Positions 23,501-36,033 are shown, numbered from the stretch's first letter. The stretch: DNA of 64,000 bases from Akebia trifoliata (GCA_017979445.1 CM030706.1:9720967-9784966), one strand, 5' to 3'. The notes: generated from the letters alone by a model not told the origin. Translations and numbers: made by a program.

Positions 23501-24289
23501 GCAAAAGATCTATTTTTGCATGAAAAGTTTTTATGGACCTTGGAAAACTACCAAAAAATGTTGCAAAAAATAATCAGATTCAAGAGTGCAACATAATTAT
23601 TTTTCTTATAAATAATCATTGAATGGACGAATTTTTTAATGAATTGGTGCACAAAATTCAATAAAATCTCAGGGTTCATTTAAAAATGTTATCAAGGGGG
23701 TGACACTGAAATTGGTTAAATTCACCTTCAAAGAGGTTTAAGGGTTATCATTGGGTCTAAGCTCAATCGTCCATCGTCTAGGTAGGGTTGTAAATCCGGT
23801 CAGTTAGAGTAAACGTCAATATCAAGTCAACAGTCAGAAATGACCTCAAAATTTCTCAACATCGTCGAGTTGTTCTTTGAAAATCATCGTGTTTCAATCC
23901 TACCGGTTATAAGTAATATCTCAGTCCTCAGTCCTAATCAAACTCGTGTGGGTACTTGTCTTAAGTTTTCATGAGTCATTTGGGTTAGCTCGAGTCCTTT
24001 TTTCCAGCAAGGTCATGTCTTCCTTAGATTGAGTCTACTCTTTCCTATTGAGTCAAGTTAGTTCATCGAGTCTATAAAGGTGTCTGTTGCCCCATCTGAA
24101 ATTGATCGGATAAAAGAAATTTTTGAATACCTCGAGCGCATTAAAGAATTAACTAATAATCTAGCTTCAAGGATATATTTTTCTCCTGAACAAGAAGATA
24201 AGAGTCGGGCTCAAGAAAGCAAAGGTCATTGACCTCGGAACAGAAATAAATTCCTAAAGAGATTTAAATAGAAACCATCTTATCTCTAG

Positions 24290-25124
24290 AGGAACACCAG
24301 GGGATAATAAATTTTCTCAGAAATTTCAAAAGACTTGTTCGCATGGGCCTATGAGGATATGTTAAGTGCAAGCTTGGGTGTTGTCCAACATGAAATGGAT
24401 ACTCGTCTATATCAATGGAATCAAAGAAGATGTTATAAAAATGTATCGGTGCTATCCTCACTACATCTTGAGTTTCAAATCATATATTATCAGTCGATAT
24501 GGGGGTACCTTTTGAACTAAATGGGTCGTACTTCAAAGCATAAATCATTACTCTATGTTTAAAGTTGAAGATCCGGAAGCACAAATCATCCCCCTACCGT
24601 TCTCAAATCAATGGAACGGTTGAAGCAGTCAGTAAGAGTCTCAAGACTATCATCAGGAAAATGTGACAATCACATTGAGATTGGTCAGAAAAATTATCAT
24701 TCACGCTATGGACATATCGAACTTCAATTCGATCCTCTACTGGAGCCACTCCCTACTCCTTAATGTATGGCATGGAAGCAGTCTTGCTGGTTGAAATGGA
24801 AATTCCATCTCTGAAGGTCTTGATGGAAAGTCAGTTGTCAGAAGCAGACTGGGTTCGTCAGCAGTAGGAAGAATTAAACTTGATCGAAGAAAACGAGTTA
24901 AAGCCCTGTACCATGTGCAAGCTTATCTAAGAAAAGTCATTCGTGCATTTGACAAAAATGTCAAAACTCATCATTTACAAGTCAAGGATTTAACTATCAA
25001 AATTGAACACTCCTCCTCGACTATAGGAGAAAGTCTGAACCCAATTGGAGAAATTCATTCATTAAGGAAATACTGTCTGGAAAAGTCGTCAGACTTCAAG
25101 ATCATGATGGAAGTGAACTACTAG
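24290..25124 (+). pseudogene. RT and integrase remnants of a Tat-lineage Gypsy pol
   Basis: Near 24325 the frame LFAWAYEDMLSASLGVVQHE matches the entry to the Tat/Athila reverse transcriptase (consensus form DVFAWSYEDMPG...). At about 24585-25000, scattered over frames, TGATPYSLMYGMEAVLLVE and ALYHVQAYLRKVIRAFDKNV match the integrase C-terminal part of the same lineage, preceded by a decayed SSPYRSQINGTVEA motif. Everything between (most of RT, RNase H, the integrase catalytic core) is missing, and stops interrupt the rest. The relic identifies the lineage but encodes no enzyme. Confidence 0.8.
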
Positions 25125-25299
25125 AGTCAACCAACCTTGACCGGATCAAATGGTACTACATTTAAGGAGGCCATCTTTGGCCGAATCAATTTTCCTGCTA
25201 CCTAGTTCATTATCTCCTTTCTCAACCCTTTGCGGCCTTTTCAAAAGAAAAAATAAATGATGCCTTTTTTTTTCTTTCTCAGCCCGATCACCTAACCTA

Positions 25300-26500
25300 G
25301 AGGAGGGAAGATTCGAACTACGTCTTGGTCTGATCCCAAAATTTTGGGGTACGTAGGCAACCTGAGAAATTACTTCAGGCCCGACCCCATCAAAATAAAA
25401 AAATGTATTTCCCACACAATATAAAAAAAATCAAGAAAAAAATTCAAAAGAAAAGAAATATCATTCAAAGTGGGAAAGAAAATTTAAAGAAAAAGAAATA
25501 ATTTAAAAGGAAATGCCACACAAGGGGCATTTGGGTTTTGAGCCTCAAAATTCCTTTCTTTTTATACCCAGTCCTAAGCTTACCCATGAAAGTCCTCCTA
25601 AGTACCGTGCGAGAAGTCAAGGAAGATATCAAAGCATGATCAGACAGTAACTTCAGAAATTCAAAGGAGAAGAAAAAGATAAAAAATGATAAAGCCTGCT
25701 AAGTTGAAAACCCGAAAAGAGCGACTTAGGTAAAAATTAAGGCAAGCTCGCAAGGTTGAAAATCTGAAAGGACAACTTTGACAACAATCAGAGTAAAAAA
25801 AAAATAAAAAAAAGAGCTCGCTAGAACGAAAACCTGAAAAGGCGATCTAGGCAAAAATTAGAGCAATAAAGAAAAAATAGAAAAAAATCCTAAGCTGAGA
25901 GCAGTCCAAGCTGAAACATTAGAAGTCCGAATAATCAAGTTCAATACTTAGCTTAAACCCGGCATAGACTCAGAAGCCACAAGTATCTTGTCTACGATCG
26001 ATCTGAAAATGTTTACTTCCCCGAGTGAACCAATGGAGAAAAGGGTGAATTCTATGATGAGTCCCAAAAGGAAATATTTTGTTCTCTTGAGCCTGACTCA
26101 AAATCTTTAATAAAATTAATCAAAATTAAAAGTTGAGTCTTTATTGCGCTTGTGGTAATCAATTATTTCAAACCTTCATACAAGGGGCATTTTCTTTCTT
26201 CTTTCCCCCTTACACTAAGGGCATTTTTTATATTACACGATGTGTTCAATTATTTTCAAGGCCATGTTCATTGTCAAACTAGAGGCGTTTTGCTTTTGAG
26301 CAATGTTAATCCTAAGAGATAATGAGAACCCAAAATTTAAGATAACCCTCTTGATAACAGTTTTTCGGAAAACTTTTGAGGTTCAAAAGAAATAAAAAAC
26401 TCAGGTTTTAAATTCATAAAACATTTGGATAAATCCTTGAGGTTCAAACAAAAGCATTTTGGATCTCACATAGGAGATATGGCATTCTTTCGTTCTCCAG
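25300..26500 (+). other. Gypsy 3' non-coding region with lineage-typical motifs
   Basis: GGTACGTAGGCAACCTGAG near 25350 and repeated phrases of the form GCTCGCTAGAACGAAAACCTGAAAAGGCGATCTAGGCAAAAATTAGAG (about 25690-25865, three decayed copies) are characteristic of the 3' untranslated region of Tat-type elements. No coding region seen. Confidence 0.6.
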
Positions 26501-26629
26501 ATTCTTTTTTAGATCCAATCATTCTTGGAATCGATCATTTCTCTTCCAGATTCATTATCTTCCAGATTTATTCGTTCTCCGATTCGTTCTAATCAGATTT
26601 CTCCAAAATTCATTCATTCCTCTGCCAGT

Positions 26630-27395
26630 TTTGCTCAGTTTCTGCCAAGGGTTATCTTGGATTTTGCTCAGTTTCCGCCAAGGGTTATCTTGGATTTTGC
26701 TCAGTTTCCGCCAAGGGTTATCTTGGATTTTGCTCAGTTTCCGCCAAAGGATATCTTGGATTTTGCTCAGATGCCGCCAAGGGTTATCTTGGATTTTGCT
26801 CATTTTCCACCAGGGATATCTTGGATTTTGCTCAGATGCCGCCAAGGGTTATCTTGGATTTTGCTCAGTTGCCGCCAAGGGTTATCTTGGATTTTGCTCA
26901 GTCTCCGCCAAGGGTTATCTTGGATTTTGCTCAGTCTCCACCAAGGGTTATCTTGGATTTTGCTCAGTTGTCGCCAAGGGTTATCTTGGATTTTGCTCAG
27001 TCTCCGCCAAGGGCTATCTTGGATTTTGCTCAGTTTCCGTCAAGGGTTATCAGTCTCCGCCAAGGGTTATCTTGGATTTTGCTCAGTCTCCGCCAAGGGT
27101 TATCTTGGATTTTGCTCAGATGCCGCCAAGGGTTATCTTGGATTTTGCTCAGTTGCCGCCAAGGGTTAACTTGGATTTTGCTCAGTTGCCGCCAAGGGTT
27201 ATCTTGGATTTTGCTCAGATACCGCCGAGGGTTTTCTCGGAACTATGCTCAGTTACCGCCGAGGGTTTGCTCGAACTATGCTCAGCCAGATGTCATCGAG
27301 GGTTTGCTCAGATTATGCTAAACCAGTTGCCACCGAGGGCTTTCTCGGATTATGCTTAGTCAGATATCGCCGAGGGTTTTCTTAGATTATACTTA
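26630..27395 (+). repeat. 33-bp minisatellite (~23 units), open in several frames
   Basis: The unit TTTTGCTCAGTTTCCGCCAA + GGGTTATCTTGGA repeats about 18 times with little divergence, then decays toward 27395. A 33-bp unit without stops leaves all three plus frames open (11-aa motifs AQFPPRVILDF, CSVSAKGYLGF, LLSFRQGLSWI), plus one minus frame. This explains the 214-, 242- and 166-aa open frames here; they are not genes. One unit near 27045 carries a 15-bp deletion. Confidence 0.92.
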
Positions 27396-28255
27396 GATAG
27401 TTCATTACTCTTTCACCCCGAGTATGTAGAGTAGAACTCCAGGAAATTAGTCCATTACTCTTTCACCCCGAGTAGGTAGAGTAGAACTCCCAGAAAAAGT
27501 AGTTCATTACTCTTTCACCCCGAGTAGGTAGAGTAGAACTCCCAGAAAAAATAGTTCATTACTCTTTCACCCCGAGTAGGTAGAGTAGAACTCCCGAAAA
27601 TAGTTCATTACTCTTTCACCCCGAGTATGTAGAGTAGAACTCCAGGAAATTAGTCCATTACTCTTTCACCCCGAGTAGGTAGAGTAGGACTCCCAGAAAA
27701 AGTAATTCATTACTCTTTCACCCCGAGTAGGTAGAGTAGAACTCCCAGAAAAAATAGTTCATTACTCTTTCACCCCGAGTAGGTAGAGTAGAACTCCCGA
27801 AAATAGTTCATTACTCTTTCACCCCGAGTAGGTAGAGTAGAACTCCCGAAAATAGTTCATTACTCTTTCACCCCGAGTAGGTAGAGTAAAACTCCCAGAA
27901 AATAAGTCCATTACTCTTTCACCCCGAGTATGTAGAGTAGGACTCCTAGAAAAAATAGTTCATTACTCTTTCACCCTGAGTAGGTAGAATAGAACCCCCA
28001 GAAAATAAGTCCATTACTCTTTCACCCCGAGTATGTAGAGTAAAACTCCCAGAAAAAATAGTTCATTACTCTTTCACCCCGAGTAGGTAGAGTAGAACTC
28101 CCAAAAAAGAATTCATTACTCTTTCACCCCGAGTAGGTAGAGTAGGACTCCTAGAAAAAATAGTTCATTACTCTTTCACCCCGAGTAGGTAGAGTAAAAC
28201 TTTCCAAAAAAAGTTGTTTATTACTCTTTCACCCAGGGTAGGTAAAGTAAGACAT
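27396..28255 (+). repeat. ~50-bp tandem array, about 17 units
   Basis: Units of TTCATTACTCTTTCACCCCG + AGTAGGTAGAGTAGAACTCC plus a variable A-rich spacer (48-54 bp) recur about 17 times. Spacer variants (CCAGGAAATTAG, CCCAGAAAAAATAG, CCCGAAAATAG) recur in blocks, indicating that multi-unit segments were duplicated. Confidence 0.92.
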
Positions 28256-28582
28256 TCAATTTTTTTATGCTCAATTTATGTTCAGTTATGCTTAGTTTAT
28301 GCTCAGATTTTACTCAGTTTCACACAGTGCACACACTTGTATACTTGTTCTTTTAGTTAGGGAGAATTCTTTAAAATTCAAGGATCTGACGCCATCAGTG
28401 AGAGCTCTCGCTCGAGGACCTGACAACCTTTTAGTTCGGGGAGAGTTTAACCCTCAAGGATCCGAATACCCCGACGAATTGCTAAATCAGGCTGCAAAAT
28501 GAACTGTCACTAGCTTTGGCATTCGGATATCGCACTATCTACCAAAATAGATTTGCTATCTAGTTTGCTTCAACCCTCTGCC

Positions 28583-28595
28583 AAAGAGGGGCATC
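28583..28595 (+). promoter_or_regulatory. Polypurine tract of the Gypsy element
   Basis: AAAGAGGGGCATC lies immediately before TGTAGACACC of the 3' LTR. The purine run primes plus-strand DNA synthesis in this class. Confidence 0.85.
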
Positions 28596-30365
28596 TGTAG
28601 ACACCCCATTTTTGCACTCGCCTGATTAATCAACTCGTCAACCCGATCGCAAGGATTCCCAATGATGGATGTGTATTCCGTTGCTTTACTTTATTACCAG
28701 ATTTGTTTCAGAAATCCAGATGAGGTATCTCGAATTGACAAAACCTTAGAAACCACGCTACGCTAGGAAAATACGACCCCAGAAACATAGAAATCATCAT
28801 CTTGCAAACCAAAAAGAAGCTTCACGATAAAAATCACTAAAAAATTGACCAAATTACCAAAATACCCCTAACATCAAAACAACCCTAGAGCCTACGTTAC
28901 GCTTAGGAAAACTCTCTCGAACACATAAAATAACAAATCTGAACCAAATAGATCATTTCACCAATTTTAACAGAATTTGACAAAATTACGAAAATGCCCC
29001 TCATAAAATTCACAATCATTTCACATAAAAATTTTCATAAAGGATACAAACCAACATTTCCATTGAATTCCTTACGAAAAACTGATTCTAAAACATCCTA
29101 GAACATCAAAAACTGACTTAAAATGTGAAAAGTCCTCTCCGGGGGCAAAACGGTAATTTCACAATTTTCATAATTAAAAAATTCGAAATTAATAAATAAA
29201 ATATTAAATAATTAAATTTAAACATTAATAAAATTAATTTAAAATTTTGAACCTAAAAATCGATTAATCGGACTCTCAGGCAAAATTGTTGAGGGTTCGT
29301 GGGATATTTCTTTAAGGACCCCTCCATTTGGGGGTCCAAAGAATTAAAGAAATAATGGAAGGGGGTTCTTCAAAAATTAAAAGTCAATCAAGTGAGACTG
29401 AAGTCAAAATTAAAATCAATTAAGCAAGACTGAAGTCAAGATATTAAAAGTCAATTAAGCAAGACTGAAGTCAAGATATTAAAAGTCAATCAATTAAGAC
29501 TGAAGTCAAAACAATAAAAGTCAATCAAATAAGACCAAAAGTCATAATAGAATTCTAATTAAATAATAACTCTATCTGATAGAGTTCTAACTTAAAAATA
29601 ATTCTACCTAAAACAATTTGAATTAAAACACAATTCTACCTAAAACAATTCTAACTTAAACACAATTCTACCTAAAACAAGTCAAACTAAAACACAACTC
29701 TAATTAAAAGATCTCTAATTAAACACTAACTCTATCCAAATCAACCCCTAAAAACATCTATAAATAGAGGTGCTCACACCCTATTTTCGTATCAAATCAT
29801 AAACCCTAGGAGAAGTAGGTCTAGAAGCTCCCATAGCTCCCCAAAAACCCTAATTTTGGAGTCCCAACTCCTTACCTAACATCCCCCTTCAATTTTAGTC
29901 TAGAAAACACCTAAAATCTCTCCAAAAACACCCCTAAATCCGTAAAAAACTTGAAGAGTTCAGATTCAGAAATAAGGAGGTACCTTGATCTAGGAGATCC
30001 GAAGTCAAATCCGGAGACAAACGAAGCAAGGGAGCACGGCACAAGGAGCTCTTTTTGTCAAATCTGAGGGAACAAAGTCCTTGCTATCGGAAAGGTAATT
30101 TTTTATTTTTATTTGTTTTTATCTAGGTTTTAGCAATGTAATTTACTTGGGAAATTAGTAGAGACCGGCTTTGGCCGGGCGGGGTTGGTGCCTAACACCT
30201 TCCAACCCCGTAACGTGATCCCCGGACCTTTTTTCACTTTCGTAGATTAGTTTGCTTTTCTTTTAGAGTCAGTTTGGTTCCTAGACCACAATAACTAGGT
30301 GGCGACTCCCAAACCTCAAGGGTCAAAAGCGGATCCGCGCACCCCGCGGATCGAGGGCGCTTTCA
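28596..30365 (+). repeat. 3' LTR of the Gypsy element (1,770 bp)
   Basis: Same length as the 5' LTR with about 8 substitutions (7 transitions, 1 transversion). It retains the TATA box CTATAAATAGAGG at about 29758-29770. Confidence 0.95.
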
Positions 30366-30370
30366 GGGAG

Positions 30371-33300
30371 CAACAATGAATGCTACTCCGTCATGACTGA
30401 TGAAGAAATCTCCGATAATTGGATTCTTGATTCGGGTTGCTCTTACCATATGTGTCCAAATAGGAAGTGGTTTACTACCTACAAAGGCATTGATGGTGAA
30501 ATCGTATTGATGGGTAATAACCATGCTTGTAAAACGGTGGGGCTTGGTTCAATTAGAATCAAGATGCATGATGGAGTGGTCGGAACCTTGACGGATGTGA
30601 GACATGTTCCTGACTTGCGGAAAAACCTTATTTCTGTTGGTGCTTTGGACTCCGGTGATTGCAAGATAGTTATGGAAAATGGAGTGAAAATGGTTGTTCA
30701 TGGTTCTTTGGTAGTAATGAAGGGTATTCGTCATGATAATCTCTATGCTCTTTTGGGTACTACAGTTACAGGAAATGTAGTAGTTGGAACAGTTAGAAGT
30801 GATGGAGACCCAACTGAATGCACTAGGTTATGGCACAGACGGCTTGGGCATATGTCAGAAAAGGGTCTAAATCTGCTCGATAAGGAAGGTTTCCTAAAGA
30901 ACATGAAAAAGCCTTGCATGGATTTTTACGAGCATTGTGTGTATGGAAATGCACGCCGGGTTTAGTTCTCTTCAAGCAAACACAGAAGCAGAGGAATATT
31001 AGACTATATGCATACAGATGTTTGGGGTTCGGCTACGGTAACTTCCAAAGGTGGTTCTAGGTATTTTGTCTCATTCGTGGATGATTATTCTAGGTATGCT
31101 TGGATTTATTTCCTTAAGCATAAGAATGAGGTATTCAAGACATTCAAGAAGTGAAAAGCAATGGTTGAGAACAGAACGAGCAGAAAACTGAAAACATTAT
31201 GATCTGATAATGGTACAGAGTATACAGAGGGTGCCTTCAAGGAGTTCTGTGATTAGGAAGGTGTTGCTCGACACTGGACAGTTAGAAAAATACCACAGCA
31301 AAATGGAGTCGCAGAGAGACTGGACCAAACATTGCAGGAGAGAGCGATGTGTATGCGCTCGTATGCTAGTTTAGGCAAAGAATGGTGGGTAGAGTCGGTT
31401 GCTATAGCTTGCTACATAGTGAACCGGTCTCCACATTCGAAGTTAGATGGAGATATACCTTACAGGGTGTGGTCAGGAGAGCATGCAGATTATGAGAGAC
31501 TTAGAATTTTCGGTTGCACAACCTATTATCATGTCAACGAGGGAAAGCTTACCGCTAGAGCAAAGAAGGCATTATTCTTGGGGTATGCAACGGGAGTAAA
31601 AGGCTATCGCCTTTGGTGTGTAGAGGATTCTAAGTTCATAATCAGCAGAGATGTTACTTTTGATGAGAACTCCATGGTAGCTTTGTCAAAAGTTATGGTA
31701 CTCGGTTATAAAGGTGTTGAGACTTCAAAGTCTCAAGTGATTGATATAGAACCTAAAGACCAACCAGGTTCTAATCATGTTCAAGAGGAGCATCATAGAG
31801 ACACTCAAGATGAGAGTGATGATGAGCTTGAACATAAGGAGGTTCAGCAAAAGAATGTACAAGCGCTTCAACAACAACAGCTTGAAGAGTCTTTGGCTTC
31901 CACTAGGCCGAAGCGAGCATACAAACAAGTTCAGAAGCTGGGTTCAAATCACCCTCTGAGGCATTATGGGCAGGTAAACTTGGTTGAGTACACACTCTTG
32001 GTGGAGGATAATGAGCCAGTCACCTTCAAAGAATCTATTCGGGATAGAGATAGTGAGAGTTAGTCAGCTGCGATGGAAGAAGAGCTGGAATCTCTCTGGA
32101 AGAACCAAACATGGGAGGTAGTCTCATTGCCCATGGAAAAGAAAGCTATTGGTTGTAAGTGGGTGTACAAAAATAAAGAGGATCCTTCCAATCTCGACGG
32201 TACAAGGTACAAAGCTAGACTAGTGGCTAAGAGGTTTGCACAAAGAAAGGGTGTTGATTACAATGAGATTTTTTCTCCTGTGGTGAAGCATACTTCTATT
32301 CGAGTGCTATTGAGTATTGTTGCTCATGGTGATCTTGAGTTGGAACAACTCGATGTCAAAACAGCCTTCTTGCACGAAGACTTGGATGAGAAAATTTATA
32401 TGCATCAACCTGAGGGCTACAAGGTTGAGGGTAAGGAACGTCAGGTATGTCGCTTGAGGAAATCAATTTATGGATTGAAACAACCTCATCGACAGTGGTA
32501 CAAGCGATTTGATTCCTTCATGTTAAAGCATGGGTTCTCCAGAAGTGATTATGATTGTTGTGTCTATATTCGGAAGCTTTGTGGAGGTGATTATATCTAT
32601 CTTCTTTTGTATGTGGATGACATGCTTATTGCTTCGTTGAGCAAGGTGGAGATAGATAGGTTGAAATCTCAACTTGGTGAAGAGTTTGAGATAAAGGACA
32701 TGGGCACTGCTAAGAAAATACTGGGTATGGAGATCAGAAGAGAGAGGTCAAACCAGCGATTATTCTTAAGTCAGAAAGGCTACATTGAGCGGGTCATCGC
32801 AAAGTTCAGGATGCAAGGTGCTAAGTCAGTGGTGACTCCGTTGGCTCCACATTTCAGGCTTTCTAGTAAATAATCTCCCATTACAGCGGAAGAGAAGGCA
32901 CACATGGAACGTGTACCTTATGCTAGTGCAGTTGGCAGTTTGATGTATGCCATGGTTTGTACACATCCAGATATTTCACAAGTGGTCAGTATGTTCATGG
33001 CGAACCCGAGGAAGACACATTGGGAAGCAATGAAATGGGTCCTGAGGTACTTGAAGGGTACCGCTGATACGGGTTTGTGTTTTGATGGAGATACGTGTCA
33101 GATTAGTGGGTTTGTTGACTCAGATTATGCAGGTGATCTAGATCGATGACGGTCTACTACTGGTTATGTGTTTAGTATACATGGTGCTCCAGTTAGTTGG
33201 CGATCGATGTTACAGGTTACAGTAGCACTTTCTATTACAGAGGCCGAATACATGACCATGGCAGAGGGAGTGAATGAATCATTGTGGTTGTGGGGTATTC

Positions 33301-33563
33301 TAGATGATTTGGGGATTAAGCAGGATTGTGTGAACTTGTAGTGTGATAGTCAGAGTGCGATTCACTTGGCTAAGGATCAAGTTCATCATGCTCGTACCAA
33401 GCATATCGACGTCAGGTATCATTTTGTGCAGGATGTCATAGAGGAAGGTGATGTTTCTTTCATGAAGGTGCATACAAATGAGAACCCCGCAGACATGTTA
33501 ACCAAGGTAGTGACAGGTAGCAAGTTCCAACACTGCTTGGACTTGCTTCATATTGGCCCGTGT
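30371..33563 (+). pseudogene. Copia pol relic: protease, integrase, RT, RNase H
   Basis: Continuation of the Copia polyprotein after the Gypsy insertion. The protease site WILDSGCSYHM lies at about 30420, and the pre-integrase motif LWHRRLGHMSEKGL near 30829. Integrase follows with LDYMHTDVWGS, FVDDYSRYAWIYF, a SDNGTEY motif and QNGVAER. The RT frame 32073-32873 has WVYKNKED, QLDVKTAFLHEDL, SIYGLKQPHRQWYKRF and the catalytic LLYVDDMLIAS. RNase H follows with VGSLMYAMVCTHPDI, FVDSDYAGDLDR, EAEYM and the terminal ENPADMLTK near 33480. Stops at about 30963, 31152, 31199, 31252, 32061, 32871, 33147 and 33340, and a partly lost integrase region, show it is dead. Domain order integrase-before-RT is Copia. 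Confidence 0.93.
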
Positions 33564-33800
33564 TGAGTTGCCCAAGAGGGCATGGCCCTTTGGGGCAGAG
33601 TTGGGGTGAAGTGGAGTCTTTATGAAGAGATGGAAAAAACTACGATGGCTTGATCCTGATCAGAGGGTGCGTAGGCAGCCATGGTCAGAATGGTGCAGTA
33701 AGGTTGGTGTTACAGGTTACTCTTGTGTGGTATAGCTTTGCATGCTTGCAGCTTCTTCTTGTGTTCGTCCAAAATTTGAGGTGTTTTCAAATTATGTACG

Positions 33801-33811
33801 AGGTGGAGAAT
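33801..33811 (+). promoter_or_regulatory. Polypurine tract of the Copia element
   Basis: AGGTGGAGAAT lies directly before TGTGGCATC of the 3' LTR. Confidence 0.75.
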
Positions 33812-34287
33812 TGTGGCATCATCAATAGTAGTTGGTGTGGCAATAACATCTATCAGCAATAGTTGGTGTGGCAATAGCATATCTCTCTCTATTATAAATA
33901 TATCAGCTATCTTGTGATAGAATAAATTAGATAGAAATCTGTAAAATTAGAGAGAGGGCTAGGAGAGATAACAAAGGAAGAGGTTGATCTTCTCTTTGAT
34001 TAAAAATCGAGCTTTCTTCTTGAGACGAGCTTGCGGGTTGTGCAAGTCGTTGGTTTCTTCATATTGTGGATTCTCCCTTCACCCCTGTGGATGTAGGCAC
34101 ATCGCCGAACCACATAAATATTGTGTGAGTATATCTTTATTTGCTATTTACGTTCGTAGTTAGTTTTACTTTACTTTGATTACTAGTAGTATTGGTCATT
34201 GCTTGTTGGTGTGTTTTGGAACTTGGTATAAGTTTCAATAAAGGGTTTCTCTCTAGGTGGTTTGCTTCCGCGGCTTCCCTCCTAACA
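33812..34287 (+). repeat. 3' LTR of the Copia element (476 bp)
   Basis: TGTGGCATCATCAATAG...CTCCTAACA, matching 17034-17524. About 30 substitutions separate the pair by eye, far more than between the nested Gypsy LTRs, as the insertion order requires. Confidence 0.92.
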
Positions 34288-34292
34288 CTCCC

Positions 34293-36030
34293 ACACAACA
34301 ACTTCTTCTTTACCATTGACACCCATTCACTTATGTCCTTCTCCATTAGCAGCCCTCTCCATTCACCTTCATCGTCATCTCCATTAGCAGTCCTCCCCAT
34401 TCAACTCTATCGTCATCTCCATTAGTAACTCCCACTCACTTATCACGATTTCCATTACCAAAACTGCACCTCATTCTCGTAATTTCTAGCCACAAAATAG
34501 CCCATCCACCTTCATTTTTCATCCCCTCATAACAGACCCATTAACATCTTCATTTTCCATGTTTTACAGCCCACACACCTCTGATCCACTTCATTTTTCT
34601 TATCACAAACTTTTCATCCATTTCATTTGTTTTAGTTATTAGAAAATATCTCATCTCCTCTCATAGCATCCACACTTTCACGCCATCCTATCCATTACAG
34701 CAGCTACACCCTCACGTCCTCATTTCTCAAGCCCTCATACTCTCAACCTCACATCCATAACAACAACCCCCCTAACCTTAGTCCTCTCTTATAGCAGCCA
34801 CATAAACCTTATCAATTTCTGTCGCTGTTACAATCTTTCTCTCTTTCAATTTCTCACCCACGACCGAATTTTGAAGGATCCACCACAACCACTAAACTCA
34901 TCATGTCTTCAAGTTTGCATGTATATTCTTGTAATAGTCATATATTTTTATAGATTTTTTTTTTTATCATTTCTTTATTTTTTCCATAAAACCTCATGTA
35001 TTAAATCATTTATGTGAATTCAATATCATTAAAATCTAGGAGTTGATTCGTTATTTTATGTGGGTTGGGGTTTAATTCAATAATTATGTGTTTATATTGG
35101 GATCGATTTGATAATTGTTTATACATGTGATAATTCTAACCATTTGGGTAATTTTTATGCATATTTAGAAATTTGAATCAATTTGAATTTTTTTACGTTT
35201 TAAGAGTTTTTACTGATTTGGTAACTATATTCAAGTGTTAGGATATTCAATCAATGTGGAAATTACCTATGCATGTTATGATTTTTATCAATTTGAAAAT
35301 TATTCATGCATGTATAATTTTTACCAATTTGGAAGTATTTTTTGGCCTAAGGAATTTGGATTGATTTGATAAGATTTTGACTATGATGATACTTGACCAT
35401 TTCAGTAATTATTCGCGCTTTTGATGGAATGATGACTAATTTGATAATTTGTTTTGTGCATGTAATGTTTGATCAACATTGTTGTGATTGCTAGCCCCAA
35501 ACAACAACATTGCTGTGATCGCAGGCTGCAAATTGGACTCTGTTGTGATCGCCAGCCCCTATGGAGGTCCAAACCTATGTTGCCAGTCTTAGTTTTCAAC
35601 AAACAGCCAACCTGGTGTCATCGTAAGCCTCTGTGAAGGTCCAAGATGCCATTGTTAGGCTTAACTAACACCAACCAACAAATATGTTCTTGCTGCAGCC
35701 CTTGATGGTGACTACAATACTGCCGTAGAGATTCAAACAATCCTCAAAATCCTATCACATGATGTGATTAGGGTGTGGAGCAAACAACCCCCTGTAGGGG
35801 TGATTTAGTTATTGAAGTCGAGAGTTGTTGACGATAGGTTTAAGGAGAGCTATTGCCAACTCAAAACCAATTGGCAATGAGTAGAGAGGTTCAAGATCTT
35901 ATAAGGGGAGAGACAAGGCAATTTATGTCCGATGTAGGACTAAACTCAACACGTCCTCGCATGTACGGGCTGTACTGGGCCAAAACACATGGAGATATGA
36001 GCTGGGTGACATGGAGAAAAGAAAGGCCCG
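34293..36030. other. Intergenic stretch, no recognised gene
   Basis: Pyrimidine-rich at 34293-34900 (repeated TCTCCATTAGCAGYCCTC phrases), then AT-rich. A phrase TGTTGTGATCGCCAGCCCC recurs three times with changes at 35475-35560. I found no domain, tRNA or complete transposon. Confidence 0.6.
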
Positions 36031-36033
36031 CAC

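Larger units (their letters stand above)
18515..30365 (+). mobile_element. Young non-autonomous Ty3/Gypsy (Tat/Ogre-like) element, 11.85 kb
   Basis: Complete element with identical-length LTRs (18515-20284, 28596-30365), TSD GGGAG at 18510-18514 and 30366-30370, a PBS at 20286-20304 and a PPT just before 28596. It lies in the Copia gag between zinc knuckle and protease. Only about 8 differences separate the two 1,770-bp LTRs by eye. The 8.3-kb interior has no intact gag or pol: it holds RT and integrase scraps (24290-25124), a 193-bp tandem array, a 33-bp minisatellite and a ~50-bp array. Such an element must have been copied by proteins supplied in trans. Confidence 0.95.
17034..34287 (+). 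mobile_element. Ty1/Copia retrotransposon (5.4 kb) split by a Gypsy insertion
   Basis: LTRs at 17034-17524 and 33812-34287, TSD CTCCC at 17029-17033 and 34288-34292. The PBS TGGTATCAAAGCCC at 17527 matches initiator Met-tRNA, and a purine tract (GAGGTGGAGAAT) precedes the 3' LTR. Removing the nested 11.85-kb Gypsy element leaves about 5.4 kb, the normal size for Copia. Gag, protease, integrase, RT and RNase H follow in Copia order but with several stops and frameshifts, so it is not autonomous. By eye the two LTRs differ at about 7% of positions, plus a small duplication in the 5' LTR. Confidence 0.92.

Noticed and set aside
26525..27359. Overlapping open frames of 214, 242 and 166 aa
   Set aside because: They are the 33-bp minisatellite read in three frames; no start context, domain or non-repeat coding sequence supports a gene.
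15434..35000. Complete third solo LTR running across the Copia insertion
   Set aside because: The start resembles the Gypsy LTR, but no 3' LTR blocks or matching TSD were found beyond 34292; only a fragment is listed.
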